From assembly GCA_029582155.1 (NCBI GenBank), contig CM055911.1:28122014-28186013 (forward strand): a stretch of 64,000 nt of DNA, given 5' to 3'. The translations under genes were made by a program, and so were the position numbers. Numbering within the stretch: the stretch's first letter is position 1; each line of letters opens with the position of its first letter. Source of the DNA: Panopea generosa (taxonomy: Eukaryota > Mollusca > Bivalvia > Adapedonta > Hiatellidae). The notes beneath the pieces are model-generated. The model worked only from the letters and a program-made list of their open reading frames with translations. It searched no databases and had not been told where the DNA came from. This document shows, piece by piece, positions 1 to 11,513 of this stretch.

Positions 1-465
1 GAAAGATATGGCTAATGTTCCCCAGATCTCTTAAATAATTGACCATGTTCTCAAGATCTTCAAAACTCCTGGGATGGCCTCTTTTAAGATTTAGTTGTCT
101 TTTGTTGATTTTAACAGTACATGCTATGAAGTTGACATTTAATATGAAATGTTTAAACGTTATTTATTAAACAGATGATATTCCGTGGTGTTTAAATAAA
201 GGTAATATTTGAACTATTCGGCGTTTGTGAGTATTGATGTTACTACTCAATCCATTCATAATATTGATAGGATCAAACTAGCAAACAGAAAACTGGTAAC
301 AACAAATGTCAATCTAAGGTTATTTGGTTTGTATTTTCTTTATTCTACCCGTGTAGTTGAGTCAAGTCAATTCCAAATTATATTTTGTTATTGATGAATT
401 GTTAGTCAATAAAATCATTAAATATGTATGTGAAATGTGTTTGCTTTATCAGCAATATGCGTACT

Positions 466-2070
466 TTATTCACATTGAAGAGCACCTCTCTTTGTTTGTG
501 TGCTACCGTGGCAGAAAACTTGTTTTAATTCAGCTCTGAATTTTGAACCACTTAAACAATATAAATAAAAATTACAAACCGGGTTTAAAAGGTTTAATAA
601 AAATACTATTTCAAGTGAGTAAAATGAAACGTTTTTATAAGTGAAATTGTATGATTTTGTAATAGTGTACAAAGGATGAGGGGAAACTGTTAAAAGAAAT
701 ACGAAATTCACCATAACCAATGTGACTGTCATTGAAACCTCTTGCTGTGATAATTTTTTTGTCAATAGTCTCATTTTCAATTTTCCAATAATCATAACAT
801 TTCCAATTGCTATAAGAGAGAAAGGCAAAGCAAAGAGAACAAAAAAATCCAGTAAAGGCAATGAAAATATGTTCAATTTAACAGCTGATATATTTAAAGA
901 CGTGTGATCATCTGCTTGAAACGGATTTACTTGACACATAAATACGACCGAATGGGGACCATTTTGATATGTTACAGATTCATAAAATATCAAGTAAATC
1001 GAATCAACTCCAGCAATTACAAAGCCTAATACAAATACGACAACCTTGGCTACCCTTAATCAGCAGAACAGTTTAACTTTAAGTGGTGCAAAAACGCTGA
1101 CTGTCCTCTCTATGGTTACCACTACTAGTATCCAGGACGACATTTGTGGAGTGGCATATCTTATAAAGGTGTTCAATTTACACCACACGTCACTGTTCAA
1201 CTGATTATTAATGTCAAAACAAAACAATAAATTCGACCAACTGTTTAATGAAGAAGATAAAAGTTGTAAATTATCCATAACACCCAGTACTACAAGATAA
1301 TATGCGGTAGATGATTTGCAATATGAGGGGCGTTTAAAAACAACAATTGAGAATATATATCCGACCCATCCAATAATCGTTACTGACACGCATATAATAT
1401 GTACTATTGTCATGGAATACGGTTTGCCACATATACCACTGACAACGCAGTGTGTATAAAAACAGGAGTCTTTGTTTAAACAATCAACACTACATTCAAT
1501 ATACACGTAACAGCCATTGTGCCAATCACAATTCTCATCTGAGTCACATATCAACCAATCATATACAGACATTTCCTCGTCTGTTTTTGTTCCATTAGTC
1601 TCATTTGGCGAATTGCAGTTCCCTTCTACATAACAGTCCCACCACGAGCATGAACCATTTAGATAACATCTGTACTATTCGTCCCAATCAAATACGTCTG
1701 TCATATTTGGTCCTGGCGTTGTTCCGTTCGGTGAGTTGCAGTTCCCTTCTACATAACAATCCCGCCACGAGCATGAACCATTTAGATAACATCTGTACCA
1801 TTCTTCCCAGTCAAATACGTCTGTCATATTTGGTCGTTGCGTTGTTTCGTTCGGTGAGTTGCAGTTCCCTTCTACATAACAATCCCACCACGAGCATGAA
1901 CCATTTAGATAACATCTGTACCATTCGTCCCAATCAAATACGTCTGTCATATTTGGTCCTGGCGTTGGTCTGTTCGGTGAGTTGCAGTTCCCTTCTACAT
2001 AACAATCCCACCATGAGCATGACCCATTTAATTAACATCTGTATCATTCGTCCCAATTAAAAACATCTGT
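466..2070 (-). pseudogene. Rhodopsin-like 7TM receptor with tandem Cys-rich N-terminal modules, interrupted by stops
   Basis: One reading frame runs from about 2070 down to 466. The part from 1572 to 1060 gives an extracellular Cys-rich stretch, then TM1 to TM3, with ERT in place of the usual DRY at the end of TM3. The frame stops at a single TGA (1060-1062) and continues in the same frame to 466 with TM4 to TM7, ending in a TM7 motif NPVCNFYLYCLSG and a short basic tail. Architecture and the TM7 ending resemble the expanded molluscan orphan and FMRFamide-receptor-like class A GPCRs (family knowledge; the ligand is unknown). Upstream, in the same frame, lie 41-residue modules rich in Cys, Trp and N-glycosylation sequons. 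They carry further stops: TAG in place of a Trp codon at 1675-1677, and TGA and TAA in the outermost module. No intron is needed. I read it as a decaying intronless receptor gene; sequencing error cannot explain all the stops. Confidence 0.85.
1580..2070 (-). repeat. 123-bp tandem repeat encoding 41-residue extracellular modules
   Basis: About four head-to-tail copies with a 123-bp period; the same landmark recurs near 1668, 1791, 1914 and 2037. 123 is a multiple of three, so every copy stays in the GPCR frame. On the minus strand each module contains an MTDVFDW segment, EWYRCYLNGSCSW, DCYVEGNCNSPN and a short Thr/Pro linker. The first part of the receptor proper (YDWLICDSDENCDW...) is a diverged module of the same type. 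Unequal exchange can change module number without breaking the frame. Confidence 0.85.
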
Positions 2071-3660
2071 CATATTTGAAGCGTGTGTGCTTTTATCGAT
2101 ATTTAAATTAAAACTCTTGATTGTTCGAATCATTTCCATTTTTGACGCAGTCACGTGTTTGCGTTACGCTCGTATCAACTACATTTGCATTACCTATCTC
2201 CATATTTGCAGGCGTTCCTTGACGAATGCCATTTACTTCTTTGTTGTCTGATACAGGAAGAGAAAATCATGAATCCTCTTTTTTTGTATCTATTATGAAA
2301 TACCCAACTTTTGAAACCCAATGCCCTACCTTGATTTTCGCGCCCTGGCTGGGATCAAAGTATATTTGAAGCTTAAGATTGCAATACAGTATACGAGGTT
2401 GTCGAAAAGCGTGTGTGAGAAACTTGATTTTAATAATATGGAATTTCGTTTCAACGCTCTTGCTAAAGGGAGTGTATCAGGATAAAAAAAAACTATGAGT
2501 GTCTTAAAAAATAAGAAAATTATAAAAATGGGCAAAAAGCATCTTACTGTCATTATTTGATATAAACCGAATAATTTAGTATGTCAAATTCACCCATACG
2601 TGACAAAATCGATATGTTATTTGGGGTGGAAAATCCCCATCCTGATTATAAACAATGCGTAAATACTGTTTGACGACATTCGCATCGTTTGGACTCTTTC
2701 TTAGATGCAATAATTTTCACTGCGTTGTATAACGGACCATTTTCAAATCAAAAAGAAATCATGTGACTAATTTAATACGTCACTCAATATGTTGTAATTT
2801 TAAGCGGGAAATGTGTTTCAGTCTTACCTTGGCGCATAGACAAGGAAATGAAAGTCCTTTTCAATATATTACTTTTGCATGCTTCAATAAATATCGTTTT
2901 GGAAATACGGGGTCCTTAAATATATAAAGGCATGGCATATTTAAAAAAAAGAAAAATATATTCCCTTTAAAATATATTTTTGTAACCATTTTGCAAATTT
3001 AGAATCTAATAATCAATAATCATGAGATGATTAACATTAATTTAAAAAAAAACAAGTTCATTTGTTTTGATATACTGTATTTAATCGATGTTAACAACTT
3101 AAATGTTGATGACAGGACTAGTCAAAAGAAGAGTGAGTTTTGATGAGGTGATCAGTTTCTCATGTCAGTCTTATTAACTTATTGTGACATTTCTATTATT
3201 GCTACGTCGAAATGTCAGCATATACAAACTAGTCGACACAACGTTGCATTAAGTTAACTTAATATATAAATATATTCACATATTAGAAATTCGATGTCTC
3301 GAACTCGACGGGACTGAACAGAATAGTTCGAGTTAAGTATTGTTCGACATCATACCGTACATGTACATGTATATACATCGAAATAGGAATTCAGCTCGGG
3401 ACCAGATAAGTGGTTGGAGCTATATGTGATGTTCTAGCCATCTGTTTTTGAGCCAACAAAGTTCTACTGTATTAAGATTTAATATATTATAAGTGTTTAT
3501 AAAGTAATAGCCATTTACCTATTTGATACCTAGATAAAGTTTTATGATGAAAGATAAACATAAATATACATATCGAATGCTCCTGTAACTTCTTTTTTAG
3601 ACTTGCAAAAGTAATTGCAAATTATACAAATCAAGCTCTAAGTATACTTAGGTATACCAA
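2071..3660. other. No gene recognised
   Basis: AT-rich sequence with stops in all frames. On the minus strand, about 2130-2280 gives a short Asn/Thr/Ser-rich open stretch that could be a relic of the receptor's far N-terminus, but it is out of frame with the modules. Nothing else is identifiable. Confidence 0.5.
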
Positions 3661-3689
3661 GTACAACGAACATGTGGATAAAGTGTCTC

Positions 3690-5475
3690 TCTCAAGGACA
3701 CCACACATAGTCGCTAGGTAAGATCGAATCAACGACTTTCCTTCCACTGACACCACACAAAGTCGCGAGGTAGGATCGAAACAACGACCTTCCAAGGACA
3801 CCAAATATAGTCGCGTGGTAGGATCGAACCAAATACCTTCCAAGGACACCACACATAGTCACGAGGTAGGATCGGATCAATGACCTTCCAAGGACACCAC
3901 ACATACTCGCGAGGTAGGATCGAGTCAACGACGTTCCAAGGCCACCACTCATAGTCGCGAGGTAGGATCGAATCAATGACCTTCCAAGGACAACACACAT
4001 AGTCCCGAGGTAGGATCAAATCAACGACCTTCCAAGGACATCACACATATTCGCGAGGTAGGATCGAATCAACGACGTTCCAAGGACACCACACATAGTC
4101 GCGAGGTAGGATCGAATCAACGACCTTCCAAGGACATCACAAAAAGTCCCGAGGTAGGATGGAATCAACGACATTCCAAGGACACCACACATAGTCGCGA
4201 TGTAGTATCGAATCAACGACATTCCAAAGACATCACATATAGTCGCGAGGTAGGATCGAATCAACGACCTTCCAAGGACATCACACGTAGTCATCGAATT
4301 AATGACCTTCAAAGGACATCACACGTAGTCGCGAGGTAGGATCCACCCAAGGACCTTCCAAGGACATCACATATAGTCGCGAGGTAGGATCGAATCAACG
4401 ACCTTCCAAGGACATCACACGTAGTCATCGAAATAATGACCTTCAAAGGACATCACACGTAGTCGCGAGGTAGGATCCAACCAACGACCTTCCAATGACA
4501 TCACACGTAGTCGCGAGGTAGGATCCAACCAACGACCTTCCAAGGACACCACATATAGTCGCGAGGTTAGATCGAACCAACAACCTTTCAAGCACACCAC
4601 ATATAGTGGCGAAGAAGGATCGAACCAACGACCTTCCAATGAAACCACATATAATCGCGAGGTAGGATCGCATTAAAGACCTTCCAAGGACATTACACAT
4701 AGTCGCGAGGTAGGATTGAATAACCGACCTCCCAAGGACACCACACATAGTCGCGAGATGGGATCGAATCAACGACCTTCCAAGGACACTAACATAGAGC
4801 GAGGTAGGATGGAATCAACGACCTTCCAAGGACATCATACATAGTCGCGAGGTAGAATCTAATCGACGAAATTCCAAGAACATCACACATAGTCGCGAGA
4901 TAGGATCGAATCAACGACCTTCCAAGGACAACAGACATAGTCGCGAGGTAGGATCGAATCAACGACCTTCCAAGAACACCACCCATAAATGCAAGGAAGA
5001 ATCGAATCGACAACCTTCCAAGGACATCACACATAGCCGCTAGGTAGGATCGAATCAACGATCTTCCAAGGACACCACACATAGTCGCGAGTTAGGATCT
5101 ATCCAACGATCTTCCAAGGACATCACACGCACTCGCGAGGTAGGATCAAATCAACGATCTTCCAAGGACACCACACATAGTCGCGAAGTAGGATCGAACC
5201 AACGACCTTCCAAGGTCACCACACATAGTTGCGAGGTAGGATCCAACCAACGACCTTCCAAGGACACCAAATATAGTCGCGTGGTAGGATCGAACCAAAT
5301 ACCTTCCAAGGACACCACACATAGTCACGAGGTAGGATCGGATCAATGACCTTCCAAGGACACCACACATACTCGCGAGGTAGGATCGAGTCAACGACGT
5401 TCCAAGGACACCACACGCAGTCGCGAGGTAGGATCGAATCAACGACCTTCCAAGGACACAACACATAGTTGCATT
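3690..5475. repeat. 48-bp minisatellite, about 37 copies
   Basis: Head-to-tail units of 48 bp built around the words GTCGCGAGGTAGGATCGAA, CAACGACCTTCCAAGGACA and (C/T)CACACATA. The period is a multiple of three, which produces many overlapping open frames with a 16-residue period (LGRSLIRSYLATMCGV-like). These are repeat shadows, not proteins. A run of about 150 bp near 3800-3940 recurs almost unchanged at 5267-5410, so the array has also grown by block duplication. A second block, with the unit lacking the GCGAGGTAGG part, is duplicated at about 4257-4345 and 4388-4475. Confidence 0.95.
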
Positions 5476-5584
5476 TTCGTGTTTTGATAACAAAGGCGAT
5501 GTCCAGTAAAGCTCAATGTGTTTTCCTAGATTACATCTTTAGCTTCGAATGATGCCAGTGCGTACCTGGCGGTAACATAAGGAT

Positions 5585-6030
5585 AACTAACGTTTCAATA
5601 CACAGTTACGCCTTTTTTCTTACACATAAAAACGGTCTATGTAATTTGGTTTTGAACTATTTTAAAAATGTTTCATAGTGGTTGTGATTTCTTGCTTCAG
5701 ATGGGTAGAGTAAAATATATCGTAGCATATACTGTAATAAGACATCAATTGTGTAAAAAAGTGACTTTTATGGGATAACAACATATGCATGTATTTATGG
5801 ACTTTTGAGGACTTTCAGGGTTACACTACAATCTCTTTAAAACAACACCAAGCTGGTCAACCTACCAGGTATTGTGCATTTTTATGTGGGTATGCATTCC
5901 TGCTCTGAAAGAAAATCAAATTAAAAACATTCAATGTGGAATTCTTTGTTTACCATGGACATCCTAGACTTTATTTTATATAGAACATGAATAAAAGTCA
6001 ACTGTGAAGTGAGACCTAACTAACTGCATC
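5585..6030 (+). repeat. Interspersed repeat family R1, copy 1
   Basis: Shares an ordered set of words with 21560-22025: CACAGTTACGCC, TTTCATAGTGGTTGTGATTT, AATAAGACATCA, CAGGGTTACACTACA, GCTGGTCAACCTACCAG, TATTGTGCATTT, ATCCTAGAC and GTGAGACCTA. Copies are roughly 450 bp, non-coding and diverged. I cannot assign it to a transposon class. Confidence 0.75.
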
Positions 6031-6359
6031 GCATCACAACTGCATGTAATACACTGGTTTTAATGTGATATAGCATCGTTTACCTGATTTTCTTCAAGAC
6101 AATATGAAAAATAGAAGCGTTTGAGATCCTGAAAAAAAATGCCATACATGTTTGGTTTCTACATTTCTCTCCGTTTCACCATTATTTCCATTTATAAATT
6201 CAAGCAGTAGTCCAACTTCAACTTTGTTTTTTCAGTTCGTTTGTGATTTGAATCTTTTGAATATTGCCATACGATTGATGGAGAACAAATGAATACCGAT
6301 TAGTCATCATTTGAGCTATATGTTTCAATAGAACATACATATACATTAAACGGGTAACT

Positions 6360-6450
6360 AGATCAAGAACTTAAACACCGGATCTGAACCAATAAGGGTA
6401 ATGCTCTCCACAGAGCTATCAACAAACACGTCCTCTGTCCCGATATATTT
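6360..6450 (-). repeat. tRNA-like SINE head (degenerate)
   Basis: On the minus strand a TAGCTCTGTGG-like A box and GGTTCAGATCC-like B box lie at tRNA spacing. This is consistent with a tRNA-derived SINE 5' end. No cloverleaf with CCA-adjacent stem is intact, so it is not called a tRNA gene. Confidence 0.4.
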
Positions 6451-6599
6451 ATAAACAAAGCATATCACAACTTTAAGTTTCATATTAATGACTATAACAA
6501 AGAAATTCCAAATAAATACGTAAATTATATGGGTGATGCGTGATTTTAATCGCACTTCCAGTGTCACAAATATGGCTTATAAAATTAGGGCATAGACCG

Positions 6600-7290
6600 T
6601 TGAACTGACTAGAGACTGATTAAGTTACAAAACATCACCAATTACAGAGATGCAAACCAAACGGTACATTACCTCATTCCGAATAAAAGATCCAGCCGTT
6701 TCCCCATTCCATTGCTACCATCAAATTAAGACAGAATCAGATTTTTAAAAAAAAATCCTTCCCATGCACTTCAGCATTGGATTTTCCCCGGACAAGATGC
6801 AGGCAATAGATGCCTACAAGTTAAACCAAGCAGTTTATTAGGTAGGATATATGTCTGCCTAGTATGACGTTTATTTTAAGCTTCTATTCTTTTCATGCTT
6901 GTACGTTGACGAGGCTCAAAGTCACGATCTAAAACATGGGCTATCAGGAAAATAGCTGTATCATCGAAAAACAGGATTTGATCTGGGGTACTGCTTAAAT
7001 TAATAGCTGAGAATCGCCGTTGCAGTTACACGCAGGCAGGTTAGTAATTGGTGTTTCATATAGAGAAAATACGTGAGCAAAACTGTTTAGAATAAACTAT
7101 TGCCAAAAACTCGTTTTAAACAAATCTTTTCCACTTAAAATTGTCTACATAAAAAAATAATTCTAGACCTGTACATTTTATAAACAAGCTACGCACCTGG
7201 GAATTAATGACGAAACAAACTCACAAACCAAGCATATGGTTAGCTTTTCTCATATTTAAAGCTCAAGAGCAGCTTCACAAAACGTATACC
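6600..7290. other. No gene recognised
   Basis: AT-rich non-coding sequence. A short minus-strand open stretch around 6680-6720 ends in TGA immediately before a GTAATG donor-like site, and is not convincing as an exon. Confidence 0.4.
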
Positions 7291-7321
7291 TCATGCTCTA
7301 TACCGACGTTGACGTTTGCTT

Positions 7322-8412
7322 TTAAGCGTTTTTTGACGTAGTGTAGGGTTAAATAATTGAATATCATAAAAAATTAAGTTTGTCAATTTTTCTAAAAATC
7401 TCACTATTATTGAACAATATATAGTATGAAAACATATAGAAATTATGCAAAATTCGCTTGTTTCATTTTTGGTAATTTTGATTTGAAGCCGTTTTTTTAC
7501 GAAAAAAATCGAGAGAAAAAATAGTTTCCGTTTTTCGCTAGTATTTTCAAAATGTGGTGTTCGTAATAATTTTTGCATCTGTAAATCCATACATCCGTCA
7601 AATGTGTACATGGTGATATATGTTTCTATTCTGTGTATTAGGAATAACTCAACTGAGGTCGAAAAAATACGCGATTTTGCTGCTATACATTGTGACGTCA
7701 AAAAGGCTGAAAATGGCCATGTTTACGACGTCACATATAAATATATATTCTATTGACCGCTGCAAAAAAAACATATTCACATTGGAAATTTCTTCTAGTT
7801 CCATAATATACTAATTGAACCACTGATTTAGAAAATAATTTAACCTTAATCAACTGCCGAATTTTTTTTTGAAAACATGTAGAATTATGCAATATGTTGA
7901 CGTCTTTTTTGACGTAGGGTGGGGTTAAATAATTAAAAATAAAAAGAAATTTAGTTTGTCAATTGTTCTTAAAATCTCACAATCACTGTGAAGCATATTG
8001 TTAGAAGTCAAATAAAAATTATTCCAAAATCGCTCGGTTTGTTTTTTGGTAATTTTGATTTGAAGCATTTTTTTTCGAAAATATCGAGAAAATAATAATT
8101 TCCGTTTTTAATATTTTCAAAATTTGGCGTTCGTCGTAATTATTGCATATGTAAATTCATATATCCGTTGAATGTGTACGTGGTGATATGTGTTTCGATT
8201 CTGTACATTCGGTATAACTTGACTGAGGTCGACAAATACGCGATTTTGCTGCTATAAATCGGGACGTCAAAAAGACCAAACATGGCGATGTTTACGACGT
8301 CATAGGTAAAGAAGTGTTATATTTACCGCAGAAAAAAAGCATATTCAAATTGGAATTTACTTTTAGTTTCATTACATACCAAATATTCCACTGATTTCGG
8401 AAATAATTTAAA
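7322..8412. repeat. Tandem duplication of an approximately 580-bp repeat
   Basis: Copy 1 (about 7322-7830) and copy 2 (about 7900-8412) share, in order, TTTTGACGTAG, GGGTTAAATAATT, AGTTTGTCAATT, GGTAATTTTGATTTGAAGC, GTGTACRTGGTGATAT, CTGAGGTCGA, ATACGCGATTTTGCTGCTAT, GACGTCAAAAAG, ATGTTTACGACGTCA and CCACTGATTT. They are clearly homologous but diverged, with indels, and non-coding. They may be two neighbouring copies of one interspersed element. Confidence 0.85.
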
Positions 8413-8629
8413 AGGTATATTCCTCCTTAAACACGTATTTTACAAGAATTAAACATTTAGCATATTCAAACGAACATTCACAATTTAGAATTAGGTATTT
8501 AATATGAGAAAAGTTCACCACGTTGCATACCGTAATAAACAATATACACATAATTTATATATTAGCAATAACGTCAAATAGACGTATAGAAATAAAATAA
8601 GACAATACGATTCCAGCAAAATATTTTAC

Positions 8630-8751
8630 CTGCGTCCAATGCCTGGCATCTTATCATGATAAAGGTTATTATCCATGCCTTTCCTAAAGTTTCTCTCAAT
8701 AAAGTCATCACGATTTATTAACGGTATCTGCAGAGTTCCTTCTTCCAACTT
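8630..8751 (-). CDS. Candidate single internal exon, unrecognised protein
   Basis: On the minus strand an AAACAG acceptor-like site precedes an open stretch of about 40 codons. It ends at a CGCAG|GTAAAA donor-like site at 8629-8630, leaving a phase-2 end. The translation is charged and protein-like (KLEEGTLQIPLINRDD..., ...NLYHDKMPGIGR) and has no repeat character. The open frame continues upstream to 8943 with hydrophobic residues, which could be intron or a larger exon. I found no partner exon, so it could be an isolated relic. The function is not recognised. Confidence 0.3.
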
Positions 8752-8954
8752 CTGTTTAAATACGATATACATGGAGAAGACATGTGTAAAAGACAGGTGG
8801 GTGTAACAGTAGCAGGTAACTGATAGTACCGGTTTGAACTGCCATTGGATAAGCAATGACATGCTGATTATAGAAAACATGATAAATCCATTGCATATAT
8901 TTGTATGGGCGTGTAGAAGTCTATAATATATGACCTGTAACACGATTAGTTATA

Positions 8955-9050
8955 CTAAACCGGTTTCAGTTGGCTCATTCGGTAACGCGTCTAACTGTCA
9001 GTCTATTTGTTGTGCTTTCGCATCTCGCCCAGTCACAGCCCTTGAAATAG
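8955..9050 (+). repeat. Possible degraded tRNA-derived SINE fragment
   Basis: GTTGGCTCATTCGGTAACGC resembles a tRNA D-arm/A-box region and is followed by a TTTCGCATCTCGCCC stretch at B-box distance. The match is weak and no body is identifiable. Confidence 0.25.
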
Positions 9051-9412
9051 TTGATCATAAACATTGTTCCGCTATCATCAATCTATAACATGTAGATAAA
9101 AAGTCATTGACTTGCAAACATAAAGTGGGTCTAGCTCACAACAGGAACGTCGATTAGGTGTGATGTGAACAAAATAGTGTAAGAAACACTTATTATGCCA
9201 CGACAGAGACACAAAATAAAAAACCCATCAATAATCATTAATAGGCATGAAAGGTATGTTCCATGTACCATAGATAGAAGATATGAGCTCAATCGCTCAA
9301 ATGTGCACGACACATTTAGGTCCATTGGCAGACATTTGTCTATGTATTATATGCACGGCCATTAGTAATGTTCGACAGTGAAACCAAGTAAATAAGAATC
9401 AATTGGGTTGAT

Positions 9413-9470
9413 AGGTAAGTAAGTAAGTAAGTAAGTAAGTTAGTAAGTAAGTAAGTAAGTTAGTAAGTAA
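9413..9470. repeat. (GTAA)n microsatellite, probable 3' tail of the adjacent LINE
   Basis: About 14 GTAA units, a few altered to GTTA. It abuts the sequence that reads TTTAAATAAAGAAATTACTTAC on the minus strand in broken words (TTTAAATAAAG then AAATTACTTAC), the usual form of a non-LTR 3' end that finishes in a short simple repeat. Confidence 0.8.
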
Positions 9471-11246
9471 TTTCTTTATTTAAAGAGGGTAACTTATTTG
9501 GTAAACCAATCTTCCTTGAGGCCGTCGTATAAACAAAGTACATATATTTTTTAAAAAAGATAGAAAATAACGTTCATTCATCTGCTGCATATATCACACA
9601 TTATAGATTGACAAAATTATCACACTATGCTCCTGGTTACAACTCTCATTTATGCGCACACATACACATACACACACTCTCGGTTTTTTATATTCGTATA
9701 AAGAATATATTTCAATTTGCATGCAATTGTAAATTGTAAATTTGAATATAATAGAGGAAAAACAACACAACAATAATAAAATCGATAGAAACAAAACAAA
9801 AATCTTTTCTTTTTTTTTTTTTACAAAAACTAATAACGGTATGGTATTTATTAAGCATATGGCTGTTGGAGGTACATGTATTTCTACTTTCAATTTCCTT
9901 TTATTCAAATCAAACAATTACTTGCAAAAACATTTAACGAACACGCCTTTCTTATACTTAGTGGAATACTATTCCAAATAAATGCACCCGAATATGATAT
10001 ACTACCTTTAAACAGTTCTATTCTAGGTTTCGGAATAAAGACATTTTTATTAGAGCGTGAACGAAACATGATGGATGTATTATTTATTGATTCACCGAAG
10101 TTGAATAGTTCACATAGCTATGGCGGAGCTGTTCTATTTTCTATGTTATACATGAGTTTTGCCGTTTGTAGAAAAACAGTTTGATCTATAGATAAAATAT
10201 TCAGTTTTTCGAATGAAATATAAAGACTTTCATATTCATTTCCTAAAATATATTTGCATGCTGCCTCTGCAGTTTAATTAACTTATTTATATTTTTATTT
10301 GAAGTATTTCCCCAAACTGTACAACAATATTTGAAATGTGGTTGTATGTATGCTTTATAGTATAACTTTCTATGGTTGATGGAAAGAAAACTTTTACCTT
10401 TGATAATAGCCAGATATATGACGACATTTTTTTTTGAGAGAGATTGTTAACATAGCATGCAATCGTCAATAAATATTCCAAAGATTTTATCGCCTTTTGT
10501 AGTAGTTAATTCTGTAATGTTGTGCGTAAGTTGTAAATTGATTTGATTTAAATGCTGTCGTTTCTGACGAGAGGTGATTAACATTACTTTTGTTTTGTCA
10601 GTATTCAATACCATACCATTTTGAATGCACCACATATTAAGACGATTAATTGAAGTTTGCATGTTACCTTTTAAAATATATATATTTATTGGTGTGTCAT
10701 ATAACGTTGTGTTATCTGCATATAAGTCAGTTGTTGAAAAGTTATTTATAAACAATGGTAAATCATTTATGAAAAGTAAAAATAACAATGGACCTGAAAT
10801 AGAACCCTGTTGAATTCCTGATGTTATACAATTGGTTTTTGAAGTTGCTGCATTGATAGACACAACTTGACTTGTAAGGTAAGATTTCATCCACATCAAA
10901 AAACGATCACTACATTTATAACACTTTAGTTTTGCTTGTAAAATAGTATGACTTACGAGATCAAAGGCCTTCCGAAAATCGACCATGACAGCCCCAACTA
11001 ACTTGCCATCATTAATTGCCGTGTGCCGTTTATCAATCATACGAACTAATGCAGATTCAGTTGAATGACCTTCCCTAAAACCACTTTGTGTTTTATGCAA
11101 TAAGTTATATTTATTTATATATTTCATCAAATAAATATGAATAAATTTGTCTATAAGTTTTGAAAATGTTGGAAAAACAAATACAGGACGATAATTATTT
11201 ACGTCATCTTTTCGGCCGATTTTATAGAATGGTTTCATCTTGCATA
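9470..11246 (-). mobile_element. 5'-truncated non-LTR retrotransposon (CR1/L2/Jockey-like RT), degenerate
   Basis: The minus-strand frame 11238-10447 has reverse-transcriptase blocks: NNYRPV, the region around KTQSGFREGHSTESAL, the AFDLVSHTIL region, GIQQGSISGPLLF and, at the catalytic block, YADN rather than the family's (F/Y)ADD. After a frame change near 10450-10480 the connection domain continues (VNNLSQKKMSSYIW) to about 10287. The C-terminal end, with an IPKPRIELFKGSISYSG motif, lies at about 10060-9910. The endonuclease is missing and several stops occur, so it is a dead copy. The 3' UTR runs to the GTAA tail. Clade assignment is inferred from motif style only. Confidence 0.85.
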
Positions 11247-11265
11247 GGCAATAATGTTAAGTTTT

Positions 11266-11301
11266 GAAGGTTGGTGGAGTATGTGGAACCACCAAACCTT
11301 C
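11266..11301. other. Hairpin-forming inverted repeat
   Basis: GAAGGTT-GGTGG pairs with CCACC-AAACCTTC around a loop of about 10 nt. It lies just outside the conserved LINE coding part. No function is claimed. Confidence 0.5.
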
Positions 11302-11513
11302 TCCTCTATTCTGGATATCAACTTGTCGAATAAGTCATCTTTATTCATATTTGTGTGTTTTTTTTTTCAATTCCCAAATTGTCAATTCTGGTCCGTTTAT
11401 CCTTTCAAGGTTATTTGTTTAGAAATTTGAATGATCTGTACCTATTGAGTACGAGGGAATAAATAAATCAAACTAAGTTATAAAATGAACTACAGACAAC
11501 TAACATATGCAAA

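Noticed and set aside
3631-5493. Many overlapping repeat-containing open frames on the minus strand
   Set aside because: They follow from a 48-bp period divisible by three and absence of stops in the unit; all overlap one another and lack start context or domains.
6358-6567. Minus-strand open frame ending in a possible last exon
   Set aside because: The apparent exon overlaps a tRNA-like A box and B box, so a SINE head explains it better.
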